A stretch of DNA of 64,000 bases from Comamonadaceae bacterium (GCA_947455145.1 CANGME010000005.1:1-64000), one strand, 5' to 3'. Counted from the stretch's first letter, positions 15,018 to 24,230 are shown. Notes: generated by a model from the letters alone, not told the origin. Translations and numbers: made by a program.

Positions 15018-15533
15018 TTGCTGAAATACCTGCAAGGCTATCCCAGCGAAACCTTAGCAAAGGTGCAGCAGCTCGTTGAAGAGCAGCGACTCGGTGAGTT
15101 GCTGCTCAAGAAGTACAAAACGACGCACAGCATTCAATCGGACACCGCCTTGTTCGACTACGTGCAGGCCCTCAAAAGCGAGCACCTGCGCAGCGCCGAC
15201 CCGCTGAGCAAGGTCTGCTTTGACAGCAAGCTGCACGTCATTGCGCACGCCCTGGGCACGCACACCACGGTCTCACGCGTGCAGGGCAACAAGCTCAAAG
15301 CCAAGCGGGAGATTCGCGTGGCCACGCTGTTCAGAGACACGCCACCTGAGTTCCTGAAAATGATCGCCGTGCACGAGCTGGCCCACATCAAAGAGAAGGC
15401 GCACGACAAAGCCTTTTACAAACTCTGCACCTACATGGAGCCCGACTACCACCAGTTTGAGTTTGATTTGCGTCTGTACCTGACGCATCTGGACTCTGGC
15501 GAGAAACTGGTGTGGGGGCAGGCCACAATGTAG
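15018..15533 (+). CDS. YgjP-like zinc metallopeptidase domain protein
   Basis: A protein of 171 residues starting at TTG 15018, 13 bp after lysS. The zincin motif AVHELAHIKEKAHDKAFY (HExxH with the third ligand region downstream) and the C-terminal YLTHL segment match the YgjP/DUF45 family (M48-like). There is no signal peptide, so it is cytoplasmic. Substrates of the family are poorly known. The rare TTG start is accepted because no in-frame ATG precedes the conserved region. Confidence 0.75.
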   Translation: MLKYLQGYPSETLAKVQQLVEEQRLGELLLKKYKTTHSIQSDTALFDYVQALKSEHLRSADPLSKVCFDSKLHVIAHALGTHTTVSRVQGNKLKAKREIRVATLFRDTPPEFLKMIAVHELAHIKEKAHDKAFYKLCTYMEPDYHQFEFDLRLYLTHLDSGEKLVWGQATM

Positions 15534-15538
15534 GCAAG

Positions 15539-17140
15539 ATGATGTCCCCCCACCACGCACCCAAAACTGCACGCACTCTGCTTTGGCTGCTGCAACTGGC
15601 TGTGTCGTGTTGGGTCATCAGCGCGACGGCCAGTGCCGCATTCGCCGCCGACACACTTGCAGCCAACACCCACACCGAGCCGCTACGAGTAGGCTCCAAG
15701 CGCTTTACCGAGTCCTACATCCTGGCGCAGGTGATCGCACAGCAGGCCACCCTGCACTCGGTGCAAGCCCCCAAAGTGTTGCAAGGCCTGGGCAACACAG
15801 CCATTGTTTATGAGGCGCTGCGCTCAGGTTCCATTGACGTGTACCCCGAGTACGCGGGCACGATCAGCCTGGAGATTCTCAAAAATCCCAAGCCCATGAA
15901 CTTGGACGAGATGCGCCGTGCGCTAGTGCCTCTGGGATTAGGCGTGGGCGTACCGCTGGGCTTTAACAACGGCTACGCGCTGGCCATGACGGATGCACGC
16001 GCCCAGCAACTCAGCGTGCGCACGCTGAGCGATCTAGCGCGCCAGCCCGCACTCAAGCTGGGACTGTCCAATGAATTTTTGGGTCGCAGTGATGGTTGGC
16101 CCGGTCTTGCCAAGAATTACGCACTGCCACAATCGCCCATAGGTCTGGATCACGGCTTGGCCTATGACGCCATCAAGGCGCAGCAGATCGACGTCATCGA
16201 CATCTACAGCACTGACGCCAAGATTGCCCATCTGGGCCTGCGGGTGCTGAAGGATGACCGCAACTACTTCCCCCGCTATGACGCACTACTGCTGTACCGG
16301 CTGGACTTGCCCACGCGCATGCCCGCTGCTTGGGCGGCGCTGCAAAAATTGGAAGGCCGCGTTGACGAGCACACCATGATTGCGATGAACGCGCGCGCCG
16401 AGCTACAGGGCGTGGCGTTTGACGTGATTGGCCGGGACTTCCTGGCGGGCCGAGCCCCTGCGAGCTCCGATCCAAAGATCACCCCCAACACCCCCTCCAA
16501 ACCCGACCCCGAGCGGCGCGGCTTTTGGGCCAAGCTCTTTGGCTCTGATCTTGCGCGATTAACAGGCCAGCATTTGGCACTGGTACTGGCCTCGGTGTCG
16601 TTTGCGGCCCTGCTGGCTATTCCGCTGGCGGTGTGGGCTTTTCCACACCCCCGCCTGCGCGCCACGGTGCTGGGCGTGGCGGGCCTGATGCAGACCGTGC
16701 CCTCGCTGGCTCTGCTGGCGGCTTTGATTGCGTTGCTGGGTTCGATTGGCACCTTGCCCGCCCTGCTGGCACTCACGCTCTATGCCCTGCTGCCCATCAT
16801 GCGCAACACAAGCACAGGCCTGGCCGAAGTGCCCCAAGGCCTTCGCGTGGCCTCGATGGCCCTGGGCATGACGAACATGCAACGCCTGCGCTATATCGAG
16901 CTGCCACTGGCCCTGCCCACCATCCTGGCAGGCGTGCGCACGGCCACCTCCATCGCTATCGGCACCGCCACCATTGCGGCCTTTATCGGTGCGGGTGGTT
17001 TTGGCGAGCGCATCGTCACCGGCTTGGCCTTGAACGACAGCGACTTGCTGCTGGCCGGGGCCGTGCCCGCCGCCGTGTTAGCCCTGCTGAGCGAGGTTTT
17101 ATTTGAGGCAATAACACGCAGCATGGGAATAAAGCGCTAA
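15539..17140 (+). CDS. Glycine betaine/osmolyte ABC transporter: fused binding protein and permease
   Basis: I chose ATG 15539 (MMSPHHAP). The N-terminal part (to about residue 310) is a signal peptide plus an OpuAC/YehZ-type binding domain (LRVGSKRFTESYILAQVIAQ, IDVYPEYAGT). The C-terminal part is an inner-membrane permease with about five to six hydrophobic segments and an EAA-like loop (ALGMTNMQRLRYIELPLALP). This binding-permease fusion is known for some OpuB/OsmF systems. No ATPase gene lies downstream; the next gene is an unrelated lipoprotein, so the ATPase must be elsewhere. It overlaps nothing and begins 5 bp after the metallopeptidase gene. Confidence 0.82.
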   Translation: MMSPHHAPKTARTLLWLLQLAVSCWVISATASAAFAADTLAANTHTEPLRVGSKRFTESYILAQVIAQQATLHSVQAPKVLQGLGNTAIVYEALRSGSIDVYPEYAGTISLEILKNPKPMNLDEMRRALVPLGLGVGVPLGFNNGYALAMTDARAQQLSVRTLSDLARQPALKLGLSNEFLGRSDGWPGLAKNYALPQSPIGLDHGLAYDAIKAQQIDVIDIYSTDAKIAHLGLRVLKDDRNYFPRYDALLLYRLDLPTRMPAAWAALQKLEGRVDEHTMIAMNARAELQGVAFDVIGRDFLAGRAPASSDPKITPNTPSKPDPERRGFWAKLFGSDLARLTGQHLALVLASVSFAALLAIPLAVWAFPHPRLRATVLGVAGLMQTVPSLALLAALIALLGSIGTLPALLALTLYALLPIMRNTSTGLAEVPQGLRVASMALGMTNMQRLRYIELPLALPTILAGVRTATSIAIGTATIAAFIGAGGFGERIVTGLALNDSDLLLAGAVPAAVLALLSEVLFEAITRSMGIKR

Positions 17141-17193
17141 CCTTTTACGTTCACGCAATTGGATCGATAAGTTTTTCACAAATGGAGTGCATC

Positions 17194-17574
17194 ATGAATA
17201 TCAAGAAATTTGCGTTTTCAATACTGGTTCCCGCTGTCCTAGTGGCCTGTGCCGCCACCGGTGATCAAATGGCCCCGGCCAAAATGATGAGTGGCATGCT
17301 GACCGGCAGCAATGGCATGACGCTCTACACCTTTGACCGCGACGCGGCGGGCAGCGGCAAGAGTGTTTGCAACGGCCCTTGCGCCACCAACTGGCCCCCG
17401 CTGATGGCCATGGAAGGACAAACCGCCAGTGGTGACTACAGCATGATTACACGTGACGATGGCAAAAAACAGTGGGCACTTAAGGGCAAGCCACTGTATT
17501 TCTGGGCCAAAGATGCGAAACCCGGCGACAAAACCGGCGATGGTTTTAACGGTGTCTGGCACATCGTCAAATAA
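17194..17574 (+). CDS. Small secreted lipoprotein of the COG4315 (Lipoprotein_15) type
   Basis: From ATG 17194 (after GGAG), 126 residues: MNIKKFAFSILVPAVLVACA with lipobox VACA. The mature part has the family repeats GMTLYTFDRDAAGSGKSVC with CNGPCATNWPPL and a C-terminal GKPLYFWAKDAKPGDKTGDG followed by WHIVK. Function is unknown; such proteins are periplasmic or surface lipoproteins. It lies 17 bp before an ECF sigma gene, which suggests co-transcription or shared control. Confidence 0.85.
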   Translation: MNIKKFAFSILVPAVLVACAATGDQMAPAKMMSGMLTGSNGMTLYTFDRDAAGSGKSVCNGPCATNWPPLMAMEGQTASGDYSMITRDDGKKQWALKGKPLYFWAKDAKPGDKTGDGFNGVWHIVK

Positions 17575-17591
17575 ATCTGCATTGGCCTGCG

Positions 17592-18095
17592 TTGGACAGC
17601 CACGCCATCCTCGTCGTCTTGCCGCGCCTGCGCCGTTACGCACGGGCGCTGGTGGGTGAGCGGGCGGCGTCCGATGACTTGGTTCAAGACACGCTGGAGC
17701 GTGCTTGGTCACGTGCGGGCCAATGGCAAGCGGGCAGTGACTTGCGCGCTTGGCTGTTCAGCATCATGCACAACCTGCACATTGATCATCTCCGGCGGCC
17801 TGGCTTAAACGAGCGCACCCTCGATGACAGCGACCTGGAGTTGCCCACACGCTCCACTCAATCGGATCGTTTGGACGTTATGGATTTGCAAACCGCTTTG
17901 ACCCGCTTGCCCCACGAGCAGCGTCAGGTACTGCTGCTTATTGCATTGGAAGAAATGAGCTACGAAGAAGTGTCCCAAACCCTGGGTATCCCCATCGGAA
18001 CGGTGATGTCGCGACTGTCACGCGGGCGTGAACGTCTGCGCCTGTTGCTGGACGGTCAGGCTGCGCCAGCCTCCAATCTGCGGGTGGTCAAATGA
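17592..18095 (+). CDS. ECF-family RNA polymerase sigma factor
   Basis: A protein of 167 residues starting at TTG 17592. Region 2 (ERAASDDLVQDTLERAWSRA, then DLRAWLFSIMHNLHIDHLRR) and region 4 (LPHEQRQVLLLIALEEMSYEEVSQTLGIP with SRLSRGRERL) are both complete. It directs transcription of a stress regulon and is held inactive by the anti-sigma encoded downstream with a 4-bp overlap (ATGA). Target promoters cannot be read here, but the neighbouring lipoprotein gene is a candidate. Confidence 0.9.
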   Translation: MDSHAILVVLPRLRRYARALVGERAASDDLVQDTLERAWSRAGQWQAGSDLRAWLFSIMHNLHIDHLRRPGLNERTLDDSDLELPTRSTQSDRLDVMDLQTALTRLPHEQRQVLLLIALEEMSYEEVSQTLGIPIGTVMSRLSRGRERLRLLLDGQAAPASNLRVVK

Positions 18096-18895
18096 GCACT
18101 CCCACCGTCATCGAAACCGATCTGCATGCCTACTTGGACGACCAATTGCCCGATGCACGGCGTACTGACATTGAGGCCTATTTAGCTGCCCACCCCCACG
18201 AGGCCGCACGCCTTCGCGATTATCAAAAACAAGAGCGCGCACTGCGCGAGTTGTTCAATCCGGTTATGACAGAACCCCCGCCCGAGGCCTTGCGCCAGCG
18301 GGCCATGAAGCCGCCACATCCAGAGCAAGCACATCCAGCCGCCCTGTCGCGTTGGTCCTTGCAACGCATCGCTGCGGGCATCTTTCTGACTGTGGTCAGT
18401 GGTGCAGCCGGTTGGTTGGCGCATGGCCAATATCAATCCAGTGATCGTCTGGCGGTTCTGACCCCGCTACCCCACCATGCCGCTGTGGCTCACGCCGTAT
18501 TCAGTGCTGACGTGAAGCGCCCCGTAGAGATCAGCGCCGAACACGAAGACCAACTTGTCACCTGGCTCAGCAAACGCATGGGCAGCCCCATGCGCCCACC
18601 CAAGCTCGGACCGCTCGGCTATGAACTGGTGGGGGGACGTTTGCTGCCCGGCGACAACGGGCCGGTGGCGCAGTTCATGTACCAAGATGCGAATGGCCAG
18701 CGGCTCACGCTTTACGTCAGCGCCGAGATCAAAGCCAATCAGGACACGGCCTTTCGCTACACCCAAGAGGGTCAGGTCAACGTGTTTTACTGGGTGGACG
18801 GCAAGTGGGGTTACGCGATTTCGGCCAACACCCCTAAGAGTGCCCTGTCTCTTGTAGCCACCTCGGTCTATGACCAATTGGAACGCAAGCACTAA
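18092..18895 (+). CDS. Membrane-anchored anti-sigma factor
   Basis: A protein of 267 residues, overlapping the sigma gene by 4 bp. It has an N-terminal zinc-finger-less anti-sigma domain (LHAYLDDQLPDARRTDIEAYLAAHP), one transmembrane segment at about 90-110 (IAAGIFLTVVSGAAGWLAHG) and a periplasmic C-terminal domain (GSPMRPPKLGPLGYELVGGR, VFYWVDGKWGYAIS). It should sequester the sigma factor at the inner membrane and release it on an envelope signal. The periplasmic part resembles that of ChrR/FecR-like anti-sigmas only in general form. Confidence 0.85.
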   Translation: MSTPTVIETDLHAYLDDQLPDARRTDIEAYLAAHPHEAARLRDYQKQERALRELFNPVMTEPPPEALRQRAMKPPHPEQAHPAALSRWSLQRIAAGIFLTVVSGAAGWLAHGQYQSSDRLAVLTPLPHHAAVAHAVFSADVKRPVEISAEHEDQLVTWLSKRMGSPMRPPKLGPLGYELVGGRLLPGDNGPVAQFMYQDANGQRLTLYVSAEIKANQDTAFRYTQEGQVNVFYWVDGKWGYAISANTPKSALSLVATSVYDQLERKH

Positions 18896-18938
18896 AACGC
18901 CTCAGGGCTGTGGATTTCTGTCCTTGACTGGCTAGGCG

Positions 18939-19067
18939 TTACTTAGCGCTGCGGCCACTGCGCAACTGCTCACGCTGCTTCGGTGTCAGCACATTTCGAG
19001 CGAATTTTCAAACATCCGTTTTCGCTGCGCTGACATCACGTCAAATGCCATGCGCACGGCCTGCTCG
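18939..19067 (-). pseudogene. C-terminal relic of a Spy/LTxxQ-type periplasmic protein
   Basis: Just past the stop of the haem-barrel gene, the minus strand still encodes NEQAVRMAFDVMSAQRKRMFE, then, one base out of frame, FARNVLTPKQREQLRSG and a TAA at 18941-18939. LTPKQREQL is the LTxxQ motif of Spy/CpxP chaperone-like proteins. A missing base in the A-run near 19006 restores one frame. The 5' part is absent. This explains most of the spacer between 18896 and 19067. Confidence 0.6.
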
Positions 19068-20462
19068 TTAAAACGATGTCCAGAGATAGAGGTACGTCGT
19101 GTTGTTATCGCTTGCATTGCGTGTACCGTCGTATTTAGTACTGGACCCAAGGTAACGGGTGAAATAGTTGTACTGGAGTCCAACGCGCAGATTGGGTATC
19201 GGTGTCCAGAACAACTCGGGGGTCCACATCTCGGTATCGGGCAAATTGAAGTTGCCGCCATAGGCCGTTGCGTCTTTACTGCCAGTCACGCTGGTGTAGG
19301 CCAAGCCTCCTCCATATTTCTCGCGATAGACATAGCTCCCTTTCATCTTGAAGCTGTTCATGGTCGCTGGCCCGCCATAAAGTAGCCCGGTTTCGTCGTT
19401 GATTTTTTCCTGCACGGTGCGCATATGCGCCGTGAAGGTGTGGGGCGCAAGCAAATACTGGTACTGCGCATCGAAGCCGATGTCCCGATACCCCGTACTT
19501 CCGATGGTGTAGTCCGGGTTATTGGATCCGTCGAATGGATATGTTTTGGCATCCATGCCAAACGCACCCACCATTACATTGTGTTCACCCCAGTCTTTGG
19601 TGTAGGCCAAGCGCCAATAGAGGCTTGATCCGTTCAAATGGGTCAAGGGGTGGTCGGCATCACCCGGCTTGCTGCCCATGCTCAAAAACGACCAAAGTCC
19701 TTTGGCAGTTTGATACGAGGTTAGCTCCGCATAGATGGTGTTGTTCCAGTAAACATAGCCCCCAATGCCAGCCACCTGCTGGGCCAGAGCCCCCTCAAGC
19801 ATGGTGGAGGCGGGCACGCCACCAAAAGCACCCTGGGTTGTGCTGACGTAGGGATAGCCCCAGGCGGGCGTGCTGTTCCAGACGTCTTGCACGGTCGGGT
19901 TGTTATGCAGGGTCAGGCCATAGATCCAGTCGTTCTTGCCGTCACCCTTTCGATCAGCGTAGCGAAGGTCGAAGTTATCGGTCGCGAAATGGCCTTGCCA
20001 GTTCCCTGCGGCATCCTGGTGGTCGTAGTTCGAATAGGTGAACTGCGCAAAGCCGCCAATGTTGTTGGTCGCCTTGCCCGCCACGAAAATGCTTCCGAAG
20101 TCAAGAATGGCTTGGCTATCCATCGGCGACAGACTGCCGCCAGCACCATCACTGTTGTTTTGGGTCTTGGTTGCGCTTGCAACCAGCATGGCAGCGAGCG
20201 GATTGCCGCGCTCGCCTATCGTGTAGCCCGTGAGCTTGAACATGCGCCCAAATGGGGTCAGCTCAGGAAACTGCCCGCCCGCATGGCAAGCTGCGCAGCT
20301 TTGCCCCGTCTGGCGCGCAAATGAGGGAACCGCACTGGCTGAGCTACTAAAAACCAGTCCGGCCAACGCCACGACACCCGACAGCCCTACCGAAACCCAC
20401 CGCCCCGTGGCTTGCCTTAAAGCCTTGGTCAAGAAATTCCCCGGGTTGAATGAAGTAGTCAT
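19068..20462 (-). CDS. Outer-membrane beta-barrel-like protein with N-terminal monohaem motif
   Basis: A protein of 464 residues. There is a signal peptide (hydrophobic at about 22-44, ending SASA), then one haem-binding motif CAACH (56-60) in a cytochrome-c-like stretch FARQTGQS..AGGQFPELTPFGR. The remainder is rich in alternating aromatic beta strands (Tyr/Trp/Thr) and ends in Phe (YLYLWTSF), the classical C-terminal signature of outer-membrane barrels. I infer an outer-membrane protein carrying a periplasmic haem. Electron transfer to or from outside the cell is possible but unproven. It is convergent with the anti-sigma gene. Confidence 0.65.
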   Translation of the reverse strand: MTTSFNPGNFLTKALRQATGRWVSVGLSGVVALAGLVFSSSASAVPSFARQTGQSCAACHAGGQFPELTPFGRMFKLTGYTIGERGNPLAAMLVASATKTQNNSDGAGGSLSPMDSQAILDFGSIFVAGKATNNIGGFAQFTYSNYDHQDAAGNWQGHFATDNFDLRYADRKGDGKNDWIYGLTLHNNPTVQDVWNSTPAWGYPYVSTTQGAFGGVPASTMLEGALAQQVAGIGGYVYWNNTIYAELTSYQTAKGLWSFLSMGSKPGDADHPLTHLNGSSLYWRLAYTKDWGEHNVMVGAFGMDAKTYPFDGSNNPDYTIGSTGYRDIGFDAQYQYLLAPHTFTAHMRTVQEKINDETGLLYGGPATMNSFKMKGSYVYREKYGGGLAYTSVTGSKDATAYGGNFNLPDTEMWTPELFWTPIPNLRVGLQYNYFTRYLGSSTKYDGTRNASDNNTTYLYLWTSF

Positions 20463-20636
20463 GTTTTTCCAATCGAAAAATTAACCCAGAGGGAATCAAG
20501 GCATGTCGTTCATCATGATCGCCAACTCAGTCCACTGTTTGATGCAGATCAAAGGCTGGAGCATTGCCGCCTTAATCAGCCTCTGCACAGGGAACGCGGC
20601 TAGACTGGTGGCGAGAAATCGAACGAAAGCTGGCCT

Positions 20637-21296
20637 ATGCGACTCTTGTTGGTGGAAGATGACACGATGATTGGTGAATCGGTGTTGGACCTGCTGCGGG
20701 CCGAGCACTATGCTGTCGACTGGGTCAAAGATGGCGAGATGGCCGACACCGCATTGCAAACCCAAACCTACGATCTGGTCCTGCTGGACCTTGGCTTGCC
20801 CCGCCGGGACGGCTTGAGCGTGTTGCGAACATTGCGCCAACGCAAGGTGCGCATACCCGTGCTGATTACCACCGCGCGCGACGCTATTCAGCAGCGAATC
20901 GAAGGGTTAGATGCGGGCGCAGACGACTATGTGCTTAAACCCTACGACCTGGACGAACTGTTGGCCCGCATCCGCGCCCTGCTTCGCCGGGCCAGCGGAC
21001 GGGCCGAGCCGGTTTATGAACACAAAGGGGTGTGCATCAACCCAGTGACGCGGGAGGTTACGGTTCAGGGCGAACCCGTGGTGCTCTCGGCACGGGAGTG
21101 GGCGGTGCTTGAACCTCTGATCGCCCGCCCGGGCATGGTGCTGTCACGCCCACAGATCGAAGAAAAACTTTACAGCTGGAAAGACGAAATCAGCAGCAAT
21201 GCGGTCGAGGTTTACATTCATGGTTTGCGAAAGAAATTGGGGGTGGATGTGATTCAGAACGTTCGGGGTGTCGGCTACATGGTGCCCAAGGTTTGA
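20637..21296 (+). CDS. OmpR/PhoB-family response regulator (QseB-like)
   Basis: A protein of 219 residues with a receiver domain (acidic pair at 8-9, phospho-Asp 51 in LVLLDLGLP, Lys in LKPYDLDELLARIRALLRR) and a C-terminal winged helix (about 125-217, EVYIHGLRKKLGVDVIQNVRGVGY). It is the DNA-binding partner of the kinase encoded next. Arrangement, sequence and length match QseB/TctD-type regulators. The gene has a divergent spacer of 174 bp from the haem-barrel gene, which it may control. Confidence 0.93.
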   Translation: MRLLLVEDDTMIGESVLDLLRAEHYAVDWVKDGEMADTALQTQTYDLVLLDLGLPRRDGLSVLRTLRQRKVRIPVLITTARDAIQQRIEGLDAGADDYVLKPYDLDELLARIRALLRRASGRAEPVYEHKGVCINPVTREVTVQGEPVVLSAREWAVLEPLIARPGMVLSRPQIEEKLYSWKDEISSNAVEVYIHGLRKKLGVDVIQNVRGVGYMVPKV

Positions 21297-21298
21297 CC

Positions 21299-22630
21299 AT
21301 GCGTTTGAGGAAGCCACACTCCCTGCGCACACGGCTGCTTTGGTTCCTGCTGGCGGCCATCCTTCTGACGGCGGTGGCGCAAGCCCTGGTTGCCTACCGC
21401 ACAGCCCGCGCCGAAGCGGATGACATTTTCGATTACCACATGCAGCAAATGGCTGCATCACTGCGCTCCGGACTTTCAGCCAACGGCGCCATCGCTGGGG
21501 GTGAACCGGAGACAGAGGACGAGGGCGTTGACTTTCTGGTGCAGATTTGGACGGCTGACGGCGTGCGGGTATTCCAGTCGGCAAACGCTGTGCTGCCCGA
21601 TCGCGCAGAACTTGGGTTTTCCAATATCCAGGCCAACGGCACCACCTATCGGGTGTTCTCCATGCAGTCACGCGCGCAGATCATTCAGGTGGCACAGGAC
21701 ATGGCTGTACGCAAGGCGATGGCAAGCACCCTGGCATTGCGGACGGTGGTGCCAATCGCCGTCATGGCACCCTTGCTCATGCTCATCGTCGGGTGGCTGG
21801 TCAGCGCTTCGCTGGCACCGGTCACCCGTGTCCAGCGACAGGTGGCGGCGCGTCAGGCGGATGACTTGACGGAAGTCAGCGACGCAGGCTTACCCACCGA
21901 AATCCAGCCGCTGGTGAGCGAGTTGAATCTGTTGTTTGGCCGGGTGCGTCAGGCTTTTGATGCGCAACAGAGTTTTGTGGCGGACGCCGCGCATGAGTTG
22001 CGTTCACCGCTCGCCGCACTGAAATTACAGGTAGTGGGCTTGCAACGCGCTACAAACGACGCAACGCGGGAGGTAGCGATTGGCCGCTTGACTGCTGGCA
22101 TTGACCGCGCAACGCGCTTGGTCGAGCAACTCCTGGTCTTGGCGCGCCAACAAGCGAGTCAGGCGACGGGTACGCCGCCAGCGCCGGTATCCCTAGCCGA
22201 CTTGGCCCGGCTTGAAGTGGTAGAGATGGCACCAATCGCTCAGGCTTCACACATAGATTTGGGGCTGAGCCATGCGGACAAGGGCGAGATCGCAGGGAAC
22301 GCAGACGCACTGCGGATATTGATCCGAAATTTGCTGGACAACGCCGTCAAATACACCCCCACCGGAGGGCGAGTTGACGTGGAGGTACGGCGGGTCGCAG
22401 ATCAGCAGGTGCTTTGCGTTGACGACAGCGGACCGGGCATCCCCGAGCAGGATCGCCAGCGCGTGCTGGACCGCTTCTATCGCGTCGCGGGTACAGAAAC
22501 CACTGGCAGCGGCCTGGGCTTGGCCATCGTCAAATCCATTAGCGAATTGCACGGTGCCACGCTTTCTTTGGGCCAGGCACCTGGGCTCGGTGGCCTGCGG
22601 ATCGAGGTACGATTTCCGGTAGGTCGCTGA
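21299..22630 (+). CDS. Sensor histidine kinase (QseC-like)
   Basis: I use ATG 21299; a TTG at 21293 overlapping the regulator stop would add two residues. About 443 residues: an N-terminal membrane helix (LLWFLLAAILLTAVAQAL), a periplasmic sensor region, a second helix at about 150-170, a HAMP-like linker, the H box VADAAHELRSPLAALKLQ, the N box NLLDNAVKYTP and G boxes DDSGPGIP and GSGLGLAIVKS. All catalytic motifs are intact. It phosphorylates the upstream regulator. The signal is unknown; the HtrA gene 91 bp downstream suggests an envelope-stress link. Confidence 0.93.
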   Translation: MRLRKPHSLRTRLLWFLLAAILLTAVAQALVAYRTARAEADDIFDYHMQQMAASLRSGLSANGAIAGGEPETEDEGVDFLVQIWTADGVRVFQSANAVLPDRAELGFSNIQANGTTYRVFSMQSRAQIIQVAQDMAVRKAMASTLALRTVVPIAVMAPLLMLIVGWLVSASLAPVTRVQRQVAARQADDLTEVSDAGLPTEIQPLVSELNLLFGRVRQAFDAQQSFVADAAHELRSPLAALKLQVVGLQRATNDATREVAIGRLTAGIDRATRLVEQLLVLARQQASQATGTPPAPVSLADLARLEVVEMAPIAQASHIDLGLSHADKGEIAGNADALRILIRNLLDNAVKYTPTGGRVDVEVRRVADQQVLCVDDSGPGIPEQDRQRVLDRFYRVAGTETTGSGLGLAIVKSISELHGATLSLGQAPGLGGLRIEVRFPVGR

Positions 22631-22721
22631 AACGCCAAAACCGGCGGGCCTTAAGCACCGCCTAAGTTTGCATCTCCACAATTTGTTCATCAGCAAGTGT
22701 GAACATCTTCAAGGAGTAGCT

Positions 22722-24218
22722 ATGAACACCCGTGTATTGACCCCCTCCCGCCTGGTCCTCGCCTTGGTCACCGCAGGCGTTCTTGGCGGTGCCGGTGCAG
22801 CCTTCGTCACGGCATCACATGTGCGTGCCGAGGTCGCCGGTACGGCGGCACCTGCCGTCATGTCGGCAACAACGATCAGCGCGCCCGACTTTTCACAGAT
22901 CGCCGAGCGTTATGGCCCCGCAGTCGTCAACATCAGTGTCAGTGGAATGAAACAGGTCTCAAATGAAGAGGATCAGAGCCCAACCGCCCAAAGCCGGGGC
23001 GTTCCGGGCATGGACCCAAGTGACCCGTTTTTTGAATTCTTCAGGCGTTTCCAAGGCCCTAACGGCGGGTCTCCGGGTCAACATGAGGCCCCCATGCGCG
23101 GACAGGGCTCTGGTTTCATTGTCAGTGCCGACGGCATCATCCTGACCAACGCCCATGTCGTGCGCGATGCGAAAGACGTGACGGTCAAGCTGACGGACCG
23201 CCGCGAGTTTCAGGCCAAGGTGCTGGGCTCAGACCCCAAGACGGATGTCGCCGTTCTCAAGATTGAGGCCAAGAACCTGCCGACGGTGCCAATGGGAAGT
23301 GTGAGTGATCTGAAGGTCGGCCAATGGGTACTGGCCATTGGCTCGCCCTTTGGTTTTGAGAGCAGCGTTTCCGCAGGCGTGGTGAGCGCCAAGGGCCGCT
23401 CTTTGCCCGACGACAGCTTCGTTCCTTTCATCCAGACCGATGTGGCCGTGAATCCCGGCAACTCAGGCGGGCCGCTCTTCAATGCAAGAGGCGAGGTCAT
23501 TGGGATCAACTCACAGATTTACAGTCGCACCGGTGGTTACCAAGGTTTGTCGTTCGCGATTCCTATCGACCTGGTGAGCAGGGTCAAGGATCAGATCCTG
23601 GCCTCCGGTCATGCCAGCCATGCCCGGCTTGGCATCGCCATTCAAGAGGTGAACCAGACACTGGCTGACTCTTTCAAACTGGACAAACCCGAGGGCGCGT
23701 TGGTGTCCAACGTCGATCCCAATGGGCCAGCGGAAAAAGCCGGGCTGAAAACCGGTGACATCATCCGCAAAGTCAACGGGAAAGCCATCGTTGGCGCGGG
23801 TGATCTGCCTGCTGTCATTGGTCAGGCACTGCCCGGGGACAAAGTTTCTCTGCAGATATGGCGGCAAGGAAAACAGGAAGAGTTGACCGCTAAGCTCGGC
23901 GATGCCAATGACAAGTCGGCCCGTGTTGCCAAGGCTGACACCGACGCGAGCAAGGGCAAACTCGGGCTAGCACTGCGACCCCTGCAACCCCAAGAAAAGC
24001 GTGAAGCAGGGGTAGAAGGTGGTCTGCTGATCGAGCAAGCCACCGGCCCTTCGGCGATGGCGGGCGTGCAACCTGGCGACGTTCTTCTGTCCGTCAACGG
24101 CACACCGATCACGACCATCGAGCAGGTGCGGGAGCTTGTGGCGAAGTCAGATAAATCGATTGCGCTGCTGATTCAGCGGGATGGGGCCAAGATATTCATT
24201 CCGGTGCGGGCAGGTTGA
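22722..24218 (+). CDS. Periplasmic serine endoprotease of the DegP/HtrA (Do) family
   Basis: ATG 22722 is preceded by AAGGAG and gives 498 residues; the longer frame from 22668 lacks a signal. The signal peptide is followed by a trypsin-like domain with catalytic His 145 (LTNAHVV), Asp 175 (TDVAVLK) and Ser 248 (GNSGGPL), then two PDZ domains (about 275-365 and 400-490). It degrades or refolds misfolded envelope proteins. It is the third gene after the two-component pair in the same direction and is probably part of its regulon. Confidence 0.95.
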   Translation: MNTRVLTPSRLVLALVTAGVLGGAGAAFVTASHVRAEVAGTAAPAVMSATTISAPDFSQIAERYGPAVVNISVSGMKQVSNEEDQSPTAQSRGVPGMDPSDPFFEFFRRFQGPNGGSPGQHEAPMRGQGSGFIVSADGIILTNAHVVRDAKDVTVKLTDRREFQAKVLGSDPKTDVAVLKIEAKNLPTVPMGSVSDLKVGQWVLAIGSPFGFESSVSAGVVSAKGRSLPDDSFVPFIQTDVAVNPGNSGGPLFNARGEVIGINSQIYSRTGGYQGLSFAIPIDLVSRVKDQILASGHASHARLGIAIQEVNQTLADSFKLDKPEGALVSNVDPNGPAEKAGLKTGDIIRKVNGKAIVGAGDLPAVIGQALPGDKVSLQIWRQGKQEELTAKLGDANDKSARVAKADTDASKGKLGLALRPLQPQEKREAGVEGGLLIEQATGPSAMAGVQPGDVLLSVNGTPITTIEQVRELVAKSDKSIALLIQRDGAKIFIPVRAG

Positions 24219-24230
24219 TCAATAACGCGC

